Shown: positions 15,747 to 25,570 of the stretch, in pieces | Numbering within the stretch: position 1 is the stretch's first letter | Layout of the letters: the number at the start of each line of letters is the position of its first letter | Source: Micrococcaceae bacterium Sec5.1 | GTDB taxonomy: Bacteria > Actinomycetota > Actinomycetes > Actinomycetales > Micrococcaceae | DNA length: 64,000 bases | Direction of reading: 5' to 3' | Assembly: GCA_039636795.1 (NCBI GenBank) | Contig: CP143430.1 | Location: forward strand, 1,922,001-1,986,000 | The notes under the pieces: model-generated | What the model was told of the DNA's origin: nothing | The model's database searches: none | The model's input: the letters and a program-made list of their open reading frames with translations, nothing else | Position numbers and translations under genes: made by a program

Positions 15747-17270
15747 TTACGCGGAGGGCGCCAACAGATCCTCGGCGTAGGCCACCAAGGTACGGACTGT
15801 GCATCCCGTTCCTTGCTTGGGGGTGTAGCCGTAGGGGCTGCCGTTGTTGAACGATGGCCCGGCAATATCGACGTGTGCCCAGGGAATCTGCTGACCGTCC
15901 CCGTTCTTGCCCACGAATTCACGCAGGAAGACGGCTGCTGTCATCATTCCGCCGTTACGCTCGCCGATGTTGGCAAGGTCCGCAACCTGGGAGTCAAGGC
16001 TGGGGCGCAGTTCCTCGGGCAACGGCATCGGCCAGACAAGCTCGCCTGCCCTGTCAGCGGCGGACTTCAAGGCGGCCGTGACCGAATCGGAACCCATCAC
16101 TCCTGCCGTGCGCAATCCGAGCGCAATCAGCTGGGCGCCAGTGAGTGTCGCGACGTCGATGATTGCGTCCGGCTTTTCCAGGCTCGCGGCCACCAATCCG
16201 TCGGCCATGACAAGGCGGCCCTCGGCGTCGGTGTTCAAGACTTCGACTGTCTTTCCACCATAGACAGTCAGGACGTCCGCCGGACGCTGGGCAGCGCCGG
16301 AAGGCATGTTCTCAGCAATGCACAGCCACGCGGTCGCCTTGATGGGCAGGCCGAGCGAGGCGATGGCGAGGACCGTATTAAGAACGACGGCGGCGCCCGC
16401 CATATCGCTCTTCATGTCACCCATGCCGAGGGCTGGCTTAATGGAGATACCGCCGGTGTCGAAGGTGATGCCCTTGCCCACGAGGGCGATCTTCCGGGTG
16501 GCCTTTGCCGGAGCGTACTCGACCTTGACCAAGCGTGGCTGCCGGGTTGAACCCTTGCCAACGCCGAGGATGCCGCCAAAGCCTTCCTTTTCCAAGCGCT
16601 TTTCGTCCCAGACCGTCACCTTCACGGGAAGACCCTTTGCCAGTTCCTTGGCAGATTCGGCGAATGACTCGGGGTACAAGTGGCTGGGCGGCTGGTTCAC
16701 GAGCGTACGCGTTGCGTTGACGGCCCTGCCCAGCACTGTTGCCCGGTCAAGGGCAGGTTGGGCAGCTTTGGCATCAACGCCGGTCAAGATCAGAACCTTG
16801 GCCACCGGGTCCTTGAGCCCGTCCTGGCTGGAACGGTGTTCGGTGTAGGAATAGGCGCCCATGGCGGCACCTTCGGCGATTGCGGCGACGTCGGTGTCGG
16901 ACGCCGTCGGGAACGCCAACGTCACGGAGGGGACGCCGGCAAGTTGCCTGACCGCGGATCCGGCCGCCCGGCGCAGTGCCTCTTCAGGGATGGTGCCGTC
17001 CTCGGACAACTTGCCCACGCCTGCCAGGACCAGGATCCCTGAGCCCGTTTCCGGCAAACCCGGAAGGCGGTGCGCCTGGTCGGGAGCACCCGAGACGCCA
17101 AGGAGCTTCAGCGATCCCTCAAGGGATTCGGCGGCCTTGGCACTCAAAGGGTTCTCCAGCAGCACTGGTCCGTCCGAGCCCTGGGCAACTCCGATCACAA
17201 GTGCGTCGCTGGGTGACTTTTTCAGGTCCTTGGCGATGACGCCGAGGATGATGTCAGTAGTCTTGACCAC
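15747..17270 (-). CDS. pepA: Leucyl (cytosol) aminopeptidase, M17 family
   Basis: Two-metal aminopeptidase that removes N-terminal residues and completes peptide turnover begun by proteases such as the tricorn homologue here. Of 507 residues, the C-terminal half has the metal and catalytic residues: K266 and D271 in GKGITFDTGG, D289 in MKSDMAG, and the family signature NTDAEGRL at 346-353. The N-terminal domain is the usual divergent one. GTG 17270 has GAGG about 10 bases upstream. It lies upstream of lpdA-sucB but is separated from them by 297 bases and a hairpin. Confidence 0.96.
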   Translation of the reverse strand: MVKTTDIILGVIAKDLKKSPSDALVIGVAQGSDGPVLLENPLSAKAAESLEGSLKLLGVSGAPDQAHRLPGLPETGSGILVLAGVGKLSEDGTIPEEALRRAAGSAVRQLAGVPSVTLAFPTASDTDVAAIAEGAAMGAYSYTEHRSSQDGLKDPVAKVLILTGVDAKAAQPALDRATVLGRAVNATRTLVNQPPSHLYPESFAESAKELAKGLPVKVTVWDEKRLEKEGFGGILGVGKGSTRQPRLVKVEYAPAKATRKIALVGKGITFDTGGISIKPALGMGDMKSDMAGAAVVLNTVLAIASLGLPIKATAWLCIAENMPSGAAQRPADVLTVYGGKTVEVLNTDAEGRLVMADGLVAASLEKPDAIIDVATLTGAQLIALGLRTAGVMGSDSVTAALKSAADRAGELVWPMPLPEELRPSLDSQVADLANIGERNGGMMTAAVFLREFVGKNGDGQQIPWAHVDIAGPSFNNGSPYGYTPKQGTGCTVRTLVAYAEDLLAPSA

Positions 17271-17604
17271 GAGGATGTTTCCTCACTTCTCTCTGCATTG
17301 CTTGGCGGGGCCGCATGTTTGGCGGGCCAGCTCCCGGTACGCGCCCGACGTCCTGTTGCGACGGCGGCCTTGGTCTTCAGGTCCAGCGTCGCAAAGACGT
17401 CGGCCCGTTTCGATCGTAGTCTCTCGCAGGCTGCTGACAGCAATTAAATGAGAGCTGCGGCACACCAAGGGCAGGAATGCCTACTGGAGGTGCAGCGTTG
17501 TACAAAGAGACACAGAGTCCCCACACCACATTCATGGAGTCAGCGACGCCATGACCAGTGGCGCATGGGGGCACCGAAGCTTGCCACTGCGAAAGGAACA
17601 TGCC

Positions 17605-18543
17605 GTGTTTGAACGGATATCCGGCTCCCTCCTGGACCCCGAGGCGCTCTATGCGAGCAACATCGAGATCTTCCACAGCCCGGAACTGCGGGGGCTGAAT
17701 ATGGTCATGGGTTTCACGGGCTTTGCCGATGCCGGTCATGTGGTCAGGCAGATCAACGCGGAACTCCTGGACCAACTCGACGCTGAGGTCGTGGCCATGT
17801 TCGACGCCGACCAACTCATCGACTACCGCTCGCGGCGTCCCCACATCAGCTTCGTTGAAGACCATTTGCAGGACTATCAGGCACCCAGACTGGCGCTCTA
17901 CAAGCTCACAGACGGCCTGGGCCAGCCCTTCCTGTTGCTCGCCGGCTTCGAACCTGACTTGCAGTGGGAGCGATTCGCCCGTGCCGTCGTAGGAATAGTG
18001 GAGAAACTCGACGTCAACCTGGTGACTTGGATCCACTCCATCCCCATGCCCGTACCGCATACGCGGCCGGTGGGAGTTACCGTTCACGGCAACCGGCCCG
18101 AACTTATCGAAGGTATCTCGAGTTGGAAGCCAACGGTCGAAGTTCCCGCCGCCATTGGCCACATCCTTGAACTCCGGCTCACCGAGGCCGAACGCCATGT
18201 GGCCGGCTACGTCATTCACGTGCCCCACTATCTGGCTGAGGCCGAATATCCTCCAGCAGCGGTGGCAGGGTTGGAGTACCTCGGAGCGGCAACGTCCCTG
18301 ATGCTTCCTACTGACCGGCTCCGGGAGGCCGGCCGGGAAGTAGGCCGCCAGATTGCGGAACAGATTGAAGCCTCGGAGGAAGTGCAAGCCGTCGTCGCCA
18401 ACCTGGAGGCACGGTATGACGAGAAATCCGAGGGCATCGTCCGGCGTTCGTTGCTCGCCGATGAGAACGACGAACTGCCCAACGCCGAGGACATTGGAGC
18501 GGCTGTGGAGGCGTACCTGGCGCGGAAAGACTCGCCTCAATAA
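17605..18543 (+). CDS. PAC2 family protein (proteasome-assembly-chaperone-like)
   Basis: A 312-residue PAC2-domain protein. Landmarks are NMVMGFTGFADAGH near the N-terminus, FDADQLIDYRSRRP, the LYKLTDG and LLAGFEPDLQWE stretches, and an acidic C-terminal part. Actinobacterial PAC2 proteins are conserved but their role is not settled; the name comes from eukaryotic proteasome chaperones. I prefer GTG 17605, with AAAGGA about 7 bases upstream; an in-frame ATG at 17551 with a distant GGAG would add 18 residues. Transcribed divergently from pepA. Confidence 0.88.
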   Translation: MFERISGSLLDPEALYASNIEIFHSPELRGLNMVMGFTGFADAGHVVRQINAELLDQLDAEVVAMFDADQLIDYRSRRPHISFVEDHLQDYQAPRLALYKLTDGLGQPFLLLAGFEPDLQWERFARAVVGIVEKLDVNLVTWIHSIPMPVPHTRPVGVTVHGNRPELIEGISSWKPTVEVPAAIGHILELRLTEAERHVAGYVIHVPHYLAEAEYPPAAVAGLEYLGAATSLMLPTDRLREAGREVGRQIAEQIEASEEVQAVVANLEARYDEKSEGIVRRSLLADENDELPNAEDIGAAVEAYLARKDSPQ

Positions 18544-18565
18544 ATCAGCTTTGAACTGTGGCGGG

Positions 18566-18571
18566 CATAAT
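18566..18571 (+). promoter_or_regulatory. -10 hexamer of a probable leaderless transcript (MFS gene)
   Basis: CATAAT ends 6 bases before the GTG at 18578. The only purine run, GAGGA, touches the start codon and is too close to serve as a ribosome site. Confidence 0.45.
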
Positions 18572-18577
18572 TGAGGA

Positions 18578-19921
18578 GTGACTGCTCCCCGCGCCTGGCT
18601 CATCTGGACGATTGGCGTCTTTGCCTACCTGGTGGCCGTAGCACAGCGAACCTCATTTGGTGTCGCGGGTTTGGAAGCAACAGAACGCTTCCATGCCAGT
18701 GCTTCGGCCATCTCCTTTTTTACTGTATTGCAGTTGCTTGTCTACGCAGGCTTACAAATTCCGGTGGGCGTCCTGGTGGACAGATTCGGATCGCGGGTCA
18801 TGATTGCCGGTGGTGCCATCCTGATGGGACTGGGGCAGTTGCAGCTCGCCTTCGCGGATAGCATCCCTGGAGGGGTTTTGGGGCGCGTCCTGGTGGGAGC
18901 CGGTGACGCCATGACATTCATCTCCGTCATCCGGCTCGTTCCCTTGTGGTTCAGCCCGGTCAGGGTGCCCGTGGTTACGCAGCTGACCGGGATGTGCGGG
19001 CAGTTGGGCCAGCTCTTCAGCGTGGTGCCTTTCGCCTTGCTTCTTCACTCTGCCGGATGGACGCCCGCGTTCATGTCACTCGCGGCGATGTCCGTGCTGG
19101 CTGTCGTCCTGGTCCTCGTGCTGTTGCGGGACCAGCCTCCCGGGCATCCGCCCCGGGAAACCGGGCAGGGCCTTCGCGCTACCGGAGTTTCCCTGTCACG
19201 CGCTTGGAAGCAGCCAGGCACCCGGCTAGGTTTGTGGAGCCATTTCACCGTCCAGTTCAGTGGCAACCTCTTTGCGATGACATGGGGTTATCCGTTCCTC
19301 CTCTCTGCGCAGGGACTTGATGCCGGGACGGTCTCAGCATTGATGGCCTTGTTTGTGGCAACCGCCATCGTCTCGGGGCCTGGATTTGGTCGGTTCGTCT
19401 CCAAACATCCAATGCGCCGCTCGGCCATGGTCCTGCTCATCACTGCGTCCACTGCGCTGGCTTGGGCGGCGGTGCTCATCCTTCCTGACCGGGCACCACT
19501 CTGGCTCCTCGTGATGCTGGTGGTGGTGTTGGCAGTTGGCGGGCCGGGCTCCATGATTGGCTTCGACTTCGCGCGGACATTCAATCCTTCCCAGCGTATT
19601 GGTACCGCCACAGGGATCGTCAACGTGGGCGGATTCATCGCTGCCTTGGTGGCGATCTACCTCATTGGCCTGGTCCTGGACGTCCTGAACGCGAGCGGAT
19701 TCTCAGGCGGGGACTTGTACGGCCTTGATCCGTTCCGTGTAGCCCTCAGCGTCCAGTTCGTCCTGCTGGGCATCGGGACGGTCCTTATTATGCTGACCCG
19801 GCGGAAGGTGCGGTTGCAGATGGCCGAGCAGGGTGTCCACGTACCTCCTCTGGCTGCTACCTTGGTCCGGCAGCACCGCGAGAGGATCGAGCGCCGGCGA
19901 GCGGCACGTGCACAAAGGTAG
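18578..19921 (+). CDS. MFS transporter
   Basis: 447 residues with about 12 membrane helices and the major-facilitator loop 2-3 motif (VGVLVDRFGSRVM, near residue 68). A basic tail ends the protein (RERIERRRAARAQR). It resembles the nitrate/oxalate-like or general MFS_1 group; the substrate cannot be told. It follows the PAC2 gene by 34 bases but has its own -10-like CATAAT 6 bases before the GTG start. Confidence 0.9.
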   Translation: MTAPRAWLIWTIGVFAYLVAVAQRTSFGVAGLEATERFHASASAISFFTVLQLLVYAGLQIPVGVLVDRFGSRVMIAGGAILMGLGQLQLAFADSIPGGVLGRVLVGAGDAMTFISVIRLVPLWFSPVRVPVVTQLTGMCGQLGQLFSVVPFALLLHSAGWTPAFMSLAAMSVLAVVLVLVLLRDQPPGHPPRETGQGLRATGVSLSRAWKQPGTRLGLWSHFTVQFSGNLFAMTWGYPFLLSAQGLDAGTVSALMALFVATAIVSGPGFGRFVSKHPMRRSAMVLLITASTALAWAAVLILPDRAPLWLLVMLVVVLAVGGPGSMIGFDFARTFNPSQRIGTATGIVNVGGFIAALVAIYLIGLVLDVLNASGFSGGDLYGLDPFRVALSVQFVLLGIGTVLIMLTRRKVRLQMAEQGVHVPPLAATLVRQHRERIERRRAARAQR

Positions 19922-19987
19922 CCACCTTTATCCACATACACGCGATGGTCCCTGTTTTCAACCATTGGCGTTGCCCAAGCTTGAAGC

Positions 19988-21256
19988 ATGACCACCAAAG
20001 AGACGCTGAGCATTCATCAACCAGAAGACATCCTGGGTTACATACCGCATTTGTTGGGTTACTGGCCCGAGGACAGCCTTGTGGCCATCACGATGCAGGG
20101 GAGATTGCTCGGAGCCGCTCTCCGCGTTGACCTGCCTGCCCGGGCTTCGGGCCCCGCGCTTGCTGATTTTGCGGAGCATGTGCGTCACTACTTGGCGGCG
20201 GACACCCTTGCCGACGGCGTGGTCCTTGCCCTCTACACCGACGACGGTTGGGACGATGGCATGGTTGTCACCAGAACACTTCCACTGCTGGCTGAACTTC
20301 AAGAAACACTTGACCACGCTGATTTGCCTGTCCGGGACGCCTGGTTGGTTGGTCCTGAGTATTGGCGTGGCGCCTTCTGCGCAGACCAGGAGTGCTGCCC
20401 GGTGCCGGGCCTGCCGATAGAACGAATCCGGAACAGCAGGCTTAGCGCAGAAATGGTCTATCGAGGCAGCACCATCGGAGCTTCCCCAAGGAGCAAGGAA
20501 CTTCCGCCCGTTCCGGGACGTCCTGGTGCCCTCGATCCCGCAGTGGCCGAGGCCGAATCAGATTTTGCAAAGCGGATGCGAACGTCATGGCGCAGTGGGA
20601 GGTGCTTTGATGGCGTACTTGAGGTGTGGCGGCAAGTGCTGGACGACGCCCGGATCCGTCCCGGCAGTGAAACCGTGGATTTGCTAACCCCGCGAGTCGC
20701 GGGTTTTCTCAGGTCGACCCTTGGTGTCCCCGGATGGCGGGACGCTGTCATGATCATGGCAGCTGCTGGAACCGGTTCCGCGAAGGCAGGGGCAGCAGCG
20801 TTCGGATTGCGCAGTGGCGACGACGACTCCGAGCCACTTCCGTTCGACGCCGGCGAGCTGGCATTGCCCCCGGCTGATACCGACAAAGGGGTTGGGAAGG
20901 CCTTCGAAGCAAACGGGATGCTCAGCATCTTTGCCTATGCTGACGTCCTTCTGGGTGTTGAACCGGCCATTCCTGACTGGGGGCAGCTTGATGCCCTGCA
21001 GCGTGTCCTGTCGTACTTGTGTGTCCAAGGAGAAGTGGGGGAAGTTGCTGCTGCTGCCTTGACCTTGCAAGGCTGGATTGCCTGGTGCAAGGGTAGTGGG
21101 TCCTCTGCACACGCCTGCCTTATGCGCGCCAAAGCAGCCAGCCCCGGCTACAGGCTCGCCGAATTGCTGGACGAGATACTCGGGCAAGGAAGCATCTGCG
21201 CCTGGGCCAGCCGTCCAGAGTCCGCATGGGGAACCTACAAAGGATCCCTCCTGTAG
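19988..21256 (+). CDS. DUF4192 family protein
   Basis: A 422-residue soluble protein of the actinobacterial DUF4192 family, unknown function. It opens with the family pattern HQPEDILGYIPHLLGYWPEDSLV, and the C-terminal half is helical with Trp/Ala-rich segments (LCVQGEVGEVAAAALTLQGW). No catalytic motif stands out. It lies directly upstream of sigA. The ATG at 19988 lacks a ribosome site; CAAGCT sits 6 bases before it, a weak form of the leaderless pattern. Confidence 0.88.
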   Translation: MTTKETLSIHQPEDILGYIPHLLGYWPEDSLVAITMQGRLLGAALRVDLPARASGPALADFAEHVRHYLAADTLADGVVLALYTDDGWDDGMVVTRTLPLLAELQETLDHADLPVRDAWLVGPEYWRGAFCADQECCPVPGLPIERIRNSRLSAEMVYRGSTIGASPRSKELPPVPGRPGALDPAVAEAESDFAKRMRTSWRSGRCFDGVLEVWRQVLDDARIRPGSETVDLLTPRVAGFLRSTLGVPGWRDAVMIMAAAGTGSAKAGAAAFGLRSGDDDSEPLPFDAGELALPPADTDKGVGKAFEANGMLSIFAYADVLLGVEPAIPDWGQLDALQRVLSYLCVQGEVGEVAAAALTLQGWIAWCKGSGSSAHACLMRAKAASPGYRLAELLDEILGQGSICAWASRPESAWGTYKGSLL

Positions 21257-21510
21257 CCATCAGTAGCCATTACGCTTCATCAAGCGTGGGATTCATAAAA
21301 CCGTGAGACAATGGATGCCGAGACCCGGTTGGGTCCGCGTTTGAATGCCCGCAATGAGCCCGGAATCCGGGAACATTACGGTGTCGTTGGCAGTTGTACA
21401 TAGTGACTCTGCAGACGGCGATCGCATTTGAAATTGATCGCGGACTTGACAGGGTCATAGTGGTGTTGCCCGCATGGTGATTCCACAGACCGCCGCTAGA
21501 AAGGTTTTCT

Positions 21511-22830
21511 GTGACCCCGTCTTCCGTCGAGAAGGAACCCGCCGCCCAGGCCGAACTGTCCGCTGAGGAAAACAATGCGGCCACTTCGGCAAAGCGCGCG
21601 GCGACACGTGTTGCCACCAAGGCCTCAGAGGGCACCTCTGACAAGCCGGCACCAAAGAAGCGTGGACCCAAGCCCGGCGCCAAGGCCGCGGCCGAAGCCG
21701 CGAACAAGTCTTCGGACTCCGAGACCGACACCGAAGAAGTGGCTGTCGAGGACGAAGATTTCGATCCTGCAGCAGCTGAGGAAGTTGAAGTCGGAGACGA
21801 CGATGCCGAGGACGGCGCCGTAACCGGTAAAGACAAGGCAGCGCCCTCCGGATCCGGATTCGTCTACTCGGACGCCGATGACGACGACGCCCCTGTCCAG
21901 CAGGTCATGTCTGCCGGTGCCACGGCTGACCCCGTGAAGGACTACCTGAAGCAAATCGGTAAGGTCGCCCTGCTGAACGCTGAGCAGGAAGTCGATCTGG
22001 CGCTTCGCATCGAAGCCGGCCTGTTTGCTGAAGAAAAGATCAACGCCGACGACGGTTCCATGGACCCGAAGCTCAAGCGTGAACTTGAATTCGTTATCCA
22101 CGACGGCAAGCGGGCCAAGAACCACCTGCTCGAAGCCAACCTTCGCCTCGTTGTTTCCTTGGCCAAGCGCTACACCGGCCGTGGCATGCTCTTCCTGGAC
22201 CTCATCCAGGAAGGCAACCTGGGTCTCATCCGCGCTGTGGAGAAGTTCGACTACACCAAGGGCTTCAAATTCTCCACATATGCAACGTGGTGGATCCGTC
22301 AGGCCATTACCCGCGCCATGGCTGACCAGGCCCGCACCATCCGCATCCCCGTGCACATGGTGGAAGTCATCAACAAGCTCGCCCGCGTCCAGCGGCAGAT
22401 GCTTCAGGACCTGGGCCGTGAACCCACACCTGAAGAATTGGCGCTGGAACTGGACATGACGCCTGAGAAGGTCGTCGAAGTCCAGAAGTACGGCCGTGAA
22501 CCGATTTCGCTGCACACGCCGCTGGGTGAGGATGGTGACTCCGAGTTCGGTGACCTCATCGAGGATTCTGAAGCTGTTGTTCCGGCTGACGCCGTGAGCT
22601 TTACGCTCCTCCAGGAGCAACTGCACTCGGTTCTGGACACGCTCTCCGAGCGTGAGGCCGGAGTCGTAGCAATGCGCTTTGGTTTGACCGATGGCCAGCC
22701 TAAGACTTTAGACGAAATCGGCAAGGTCTACGGCGTTACGCGTGAGCGCATCCGCCAGATCGAATCCAAGACCATGTCCAAGCTGCGGCACCCGTCCCGC
22801 TCGCAGGTCCTGCGGGACTACCTGGATTAA
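21511..22830 (+). CDS. sigA: Primary RNA polymerase sigma factor
   Basis: Housekeeping sigma-70 factor. The first ~125 residues are the acidic, Lys/Ala-rich actinobacterial extension. Region 1.2 lies near 138-170 ([16 protein letters not shown]), region 2 near 200-270 ([19 protein letters not shown], then [13 protein letters not shown] for -10 recognition and melting), region 3 follows, and region 4.2 lies near 405-430 ([19 protein letters not shown]). It ends in [15 protein letters not shown]. The GTG at 21511 has AAAGG upstream. The 439-residue length fits group 1 sigma factors of this clade. Two hairpins follow. Confidence 0.97.
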   Translation: MTPSSVEKEPAAQAELSAEENNAATSAKRAATRVATKASEGTSDKPAPKKRGPKPGAKAAAEAANKSSDSETDTEEVAVEDEDFDPAAAEEVEVGDDDAEDGAVTGKDKAAPSGSGFVYSDADDDDAPVQQVMSAGATADPVKDYLKQIGKVALLNAEQEVDLALRIEAGLFAEEKINADDGSMDPKLKRELEFVIHDGKRAKNHLLEANLRLVVSLAKRYTGRGMLFLDLIQEGNLGLIRAVEKFDYTKGFKFSTYATWWIRQAITRAMADQARTIRIPVHMVEVINKLARVQRQMLQDLGREPTPEELALELDMTPEKVVEVQKYGREPISLHTPLGEDGDSEFGDLIEDSEAVVPADAVSFTLLQEQLHSVLDTLSEREAGVVAMRFGLTDGQPKTLDEIGKVYGVTRERIRQIESKTMSKLRHPSRSQVLRDYLD

Positions 22831-22868
22831 AGAAGGACGACTTCTGCTAAAGAGGTCCGCAGTCAAAC

Positions 22869-22907
22869 AGTAACGGCCCGATCGGAGTATCCGATCGGGT
22901 CGTTACT
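22869..22907 (+). terminator. sigA terminator hairpin 1
   Basis: AGTAACG-CCCGATCGGA pairs with TCCGATCGGG-CGTTACT around a GTA loop with one G/T mismatch, an ~18-position stem starting 38 bases after the sigA stop. No T-run follows. Confidence 0.75.
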
Positions 22908-22930
22908 GTGTGGGCGTCCTGTATTCAACG

Positions 22931-22968
22931 GAACAGGGCCCCTCCCGGATGGGAGGAGCCCTGTTCTT
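22931..22968. terminator. Second terminator between sigA and DUF7455
   Basis: GAACAGGGC and CCTCCC pair with GGGAGG and GCCCTGTTC, with one C/A mismatch, around GGAT; CTT follows. It lies between convergent genes and can serve both. Confidence 0.8.
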
Positions 22969-23017
22969 GCTCGAAGTGATGTGGCAGGAGAGTGTCCAGC
23001 CTTACCGCCAGTCCTGT

Positions 23018-23239
23018 CTAGTCGACCGGAACGGGTGCCTTCTCGTTGAGGCGCTCGGTCTCGTCGTGCCAGTCGGAGGTCAGGGGCCGAAGCGTGGCCT
23101 CAACTGCGCGTGCGTGGTGGCCGCAAAACAGCAGCTCACCGCCGGAGGACTCGAGTACAACGCGGACATATGCTTGAGCCCCGCAACGATCGCATCGGTC
23201 AGCTGCGTTCAGTGTGCGGTCTGCAACTGCTGTTGTCAT
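23018..23239 (-). CDS. DUF7455 zinc-ribbon-like small protein
   Basis: A 73-residue protein with CDRCG (near residues 16-20) and a FCGHH motif (near 38-42), which together look like one zinc site. It is widely kept next to sigA in actinobacteria; the function is unknown. The ATG at 23239 has a near-perfect AAGGAGG 5 bases upstream, which rules out the longer frame that opens at 23296. Transcribed divergently from parE and convergently with sigA. Confidence 0.88.
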   Translation of the reverse strand: MTTAVADRTLNAADRCDRCGAQAYVRVVLESSGGELLFCGHHARAVEATLRPLTSDWHDETERLNEKAPVPVD

Positions 23240-23459
23240 GTCGGCCTCCTTAGTAGTTCTGTACATCCATATAACCAGTATTCGGAGCAGAACCATGGCA
23301 AGGATGGATCACTTTCGCTGTCCGCGTATCACATGTGCGTAACGTAACGAAGTAGAATGCCGGTTTCCGGGAGTGGCAACCGGTGCCGATGCGGGACCGA
23401 GACTAGCCTAAGATGGGCAGTGTTTGCCTTGAGATATACCCCGAAGGAGCACACCGCGA

Positions 23460-25568
23460 GTGGCACCGAGTTCTGAATACAACGCCCGGCATCTATCTGT
23501 CCTGGAGGGCCTGGAAGCCGTTCGCAAGCGCCCGGGCATGTACATCGGTTCCACCGACTCCCGTGGCCTTATGCACTGCCTGTGGGAGATCATCGACAAC
23601 GCTGTTGATGAGGCCCTGGCCGGCTTCGGGCATGACATCAAGGTCATCCTCCACGCGGATAATTCGGTCGAAATCCATGACGACGGTAGAGGCATCCCGG
23701 TAGACGTCGAACCGAAGACGGGACTTTCCGGCGTCGAAGTTGTCTTTACGAAACTGCATGCAGGCGGCAAGTTCGGCGGCGGTTCTTACACGGCTTCCGG
23801 TGGCCTCCATGGCGTAGGCGCCTCGGTGGTCAACGCTTTGTCGAGCCGGCTGGATGTCCAGGTCGATCGTGGCAGCAAGACGTACCAGATGTCCTTCCGC
23901 CGCGGTGAGCCCGGACGTTTCATTGATGCCGGCGCCAAGCCCAGCCCCAACGCGACCTTCGAGCCTTTCGTTGAAGATTCTGTGTTGGACGTGGTTGGCA
24001 AGGCCAAACGCGGAGTCACCGGTACAAGGGTGCGTTACTGGGCCGACCGCCAGATCTTCACTCCCGACGCCAAGTTCTCTTATGACGACCTCGCCTCGCG
24101 TGCACGCCAGACGTCGTTCCTCGTCCCCGGATTGAAGATTACTGTCCGCGACGAGCGCAAGCTTGCGGGCACTCCTGGTGAAAACGGTGTGCACGAGGAA
24201 GTCTTCCACCACGACGGCGGCATTTCGGAATTTGTGGAGTTCCTCGCGGCCGACTCCGGAGTGACTGACGTGTGGCGTCTCCACGGTTCGGGGAAGTTCA
24301 AGGAAACGGTCCCGGTCCTTGATGAAAACGGGCACAGCAAGATCGCTGAAGTCGAACGCGACTGCGAAGTCGACATTGCCCTGCGCTGGGGGATCGGTTA
24401 CGAGACGACGATGCGTAGCTTCGTCAATATCATTGCGACCCCCAAGGGCGGTACGCACCAGGCGGGCTTCGAGGCAGCGTTGCTGAAGACGTTCCGAAAA
24501 GCCGTGGAAACGAACGCCAGGAAGCTGAAGGCGGGCAACGACAAGATCGAGAAGGACGACGTCCTGGCCGGCCTCACCGCTGTGCTGACCGTCCGCTTGG
24601 CCGAGCCACAGTTCGAAGGCCAGACCAAGGAAATCCTCGGCACGTCCGCTGTTCGCGCCATCGTTGCCAAGGTGGTCGAGCAGGAAATTTCGAGCAGGTT
24701 GTCCTCTGCCAACCGCAATGACAAAGCACAGTCGGCACTGTTGCTGGAGAAGATCGTTGCGGAGATGAAGTCGCGAATTTCGGCCAGGGTGCACAAGGAG
24801 ACCCAGCGCCGAAAGAACGCACTGGAAACCTCTTCGATGCCCACCAAGCTTGCCGACTGCCGCACTGATGACGTGGCACGATCCGAGCTCTTCATCGTTG
24901 AGGGTGATTCTGCGCTCGGAACTGCCAAGCTTGCCCGGTCTTCGGATTTCCAGGCCCTGCTTCCTATTCGAGGCAAGATCCTTAACGTCCAGAAGGCTTC
25001 GGTAGGGGACATGCTCTCCAACGCTGAATGTGCTGCACTCATCCAGGTTGTCGGCGCCGGCTCAGGCCGGAGTTTCGACCTCGATGCAGCACGTTATGGC
25101 AAGGTCATCCTGATGACAGACGCTGACGTCGACGGCGCGCACATCCGCACGCTGCTGTTGACGCTCTTCTTCCGCTACATGCGGCCCATGGTCGAGGCGG
25201 GCCGGGTGTTCGCCGCAGTTCCGCCCCTGCATCGCGTGGAGGTCATCAATCCGGGCCAGAAGGCCAACGAGATGATCTATACGTACTCTGAGGCGGAATT
25301 GCATGTTCTCCTGGCCAACCTGGCCAAGGAGGGCAAGCGTTACAAGGAGCCCATCCAGCGTTACAAGGGCTTGGGCGAAATGGACGCACAGCAGCTCGCC
25401 GAGACCACCATGGACCCGCGTCACCGGACCCTTCGAAAGGTCGGGATTGACAGCGCCCAGCGTGCTGAAGAGGTTTTCGATCTCCTCATGGGCTCGGACG
25501 TCGCGCCCCGTAAGGAATTCATCATTGCCGGGGCAGCGACGCTGGACCGGGAGCGCATCGACGCCTAG
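23460..25568 (+). CDS. parE: DNA topoisomerase IV subunit B
   Basis: ATPase and TOPRIM subunit of a type IIA topoisomerase that unlinks daughter chromosomes. The 702 residues have the GHKL ATPase motifs (EIIDNAVDEALAG near 43, DDGRGIPV, GGLHGVGASVVNAL), and a TOPRIM domain with FIVEGDSA (~478) and DADVDGAHI, plus RYKGLGEM near the C-terminus. The GTG at 23460 has GAAGGAG 10 bases upstream. I call it ParE rather than GyrB because the partner at 36.9 kb lacks a GyrA box and neither gene lies by a replication origin. GyrB is the alternative. Confidence 0.9.
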   Translation: MAPSSEYNARHLSVLEGLEAVRKRPGMYIGSTDSRGLMHCLWEIIDNAVDEALAGFGHDIKVILHADNSVEIHDDGRGIPVDVEPKTGLSGVEVVFTKLHAGGKFGGGSYTASGGLHGVGASVVNALSSRLDVQVDRGSKTYQMSFRRGEPGRFIDAGAKPSPNATFEPFVEDSVLDVVGKAKRGVTGTRVRYWADRQIFTPDAKFSYDDLASRARQTSFLVPGLKITVRDERKLAGTPGENGVHEEVFHHDGGISEFVEFLAADSGVTDVWRLHGSGKFKETVPVLDENGHSKIAEVERDCEVDIALRWGIGYETTMRSFVNIIATPKGGTHQAGFEAALLKTFRKAVETNARKLKAGNDKIEKDDVLAGLTAVLTVRLAEPQFEGQTKEILGTSAVRAIVAKVVEQEISSRLSSANRNDKAQSALLLEKIVAEMKSRISARVHKETQRRKNALETSSMPTKLADCRTDDVARSELFIVEGDSALGTAKLARSSDFQALLPIRGKILNVQKASVGDMLSNAECAALIQVVGAGSGRSFDLDAARYGKVILMTDADVDGAHIRTLLLTLFFRYMRPMVEAGRVFAAVPPLHRVEVINPGQKANEMIYTYSEAELHVLLANLAKEGKRYKEPIQRYKGLGEMDAQQLAETTMDPRHRTLRKVGIDSAQRAEEVFDLLMGSDVAPRKEFIIAGAATLDRERIDA

Positions 25569-25570
25569 GT

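Noticed and set aside
23460..25568. Calling this gene gyrB and the 36.9-kb gene gyrA
   Set aside because: The A subunit lacks a GyrA box, the two genes are 11 kb apart, and no dnaA/dnaN/recF context is present. Topoisomerase IV fits better, though the B subunit alone would be ambiguous.
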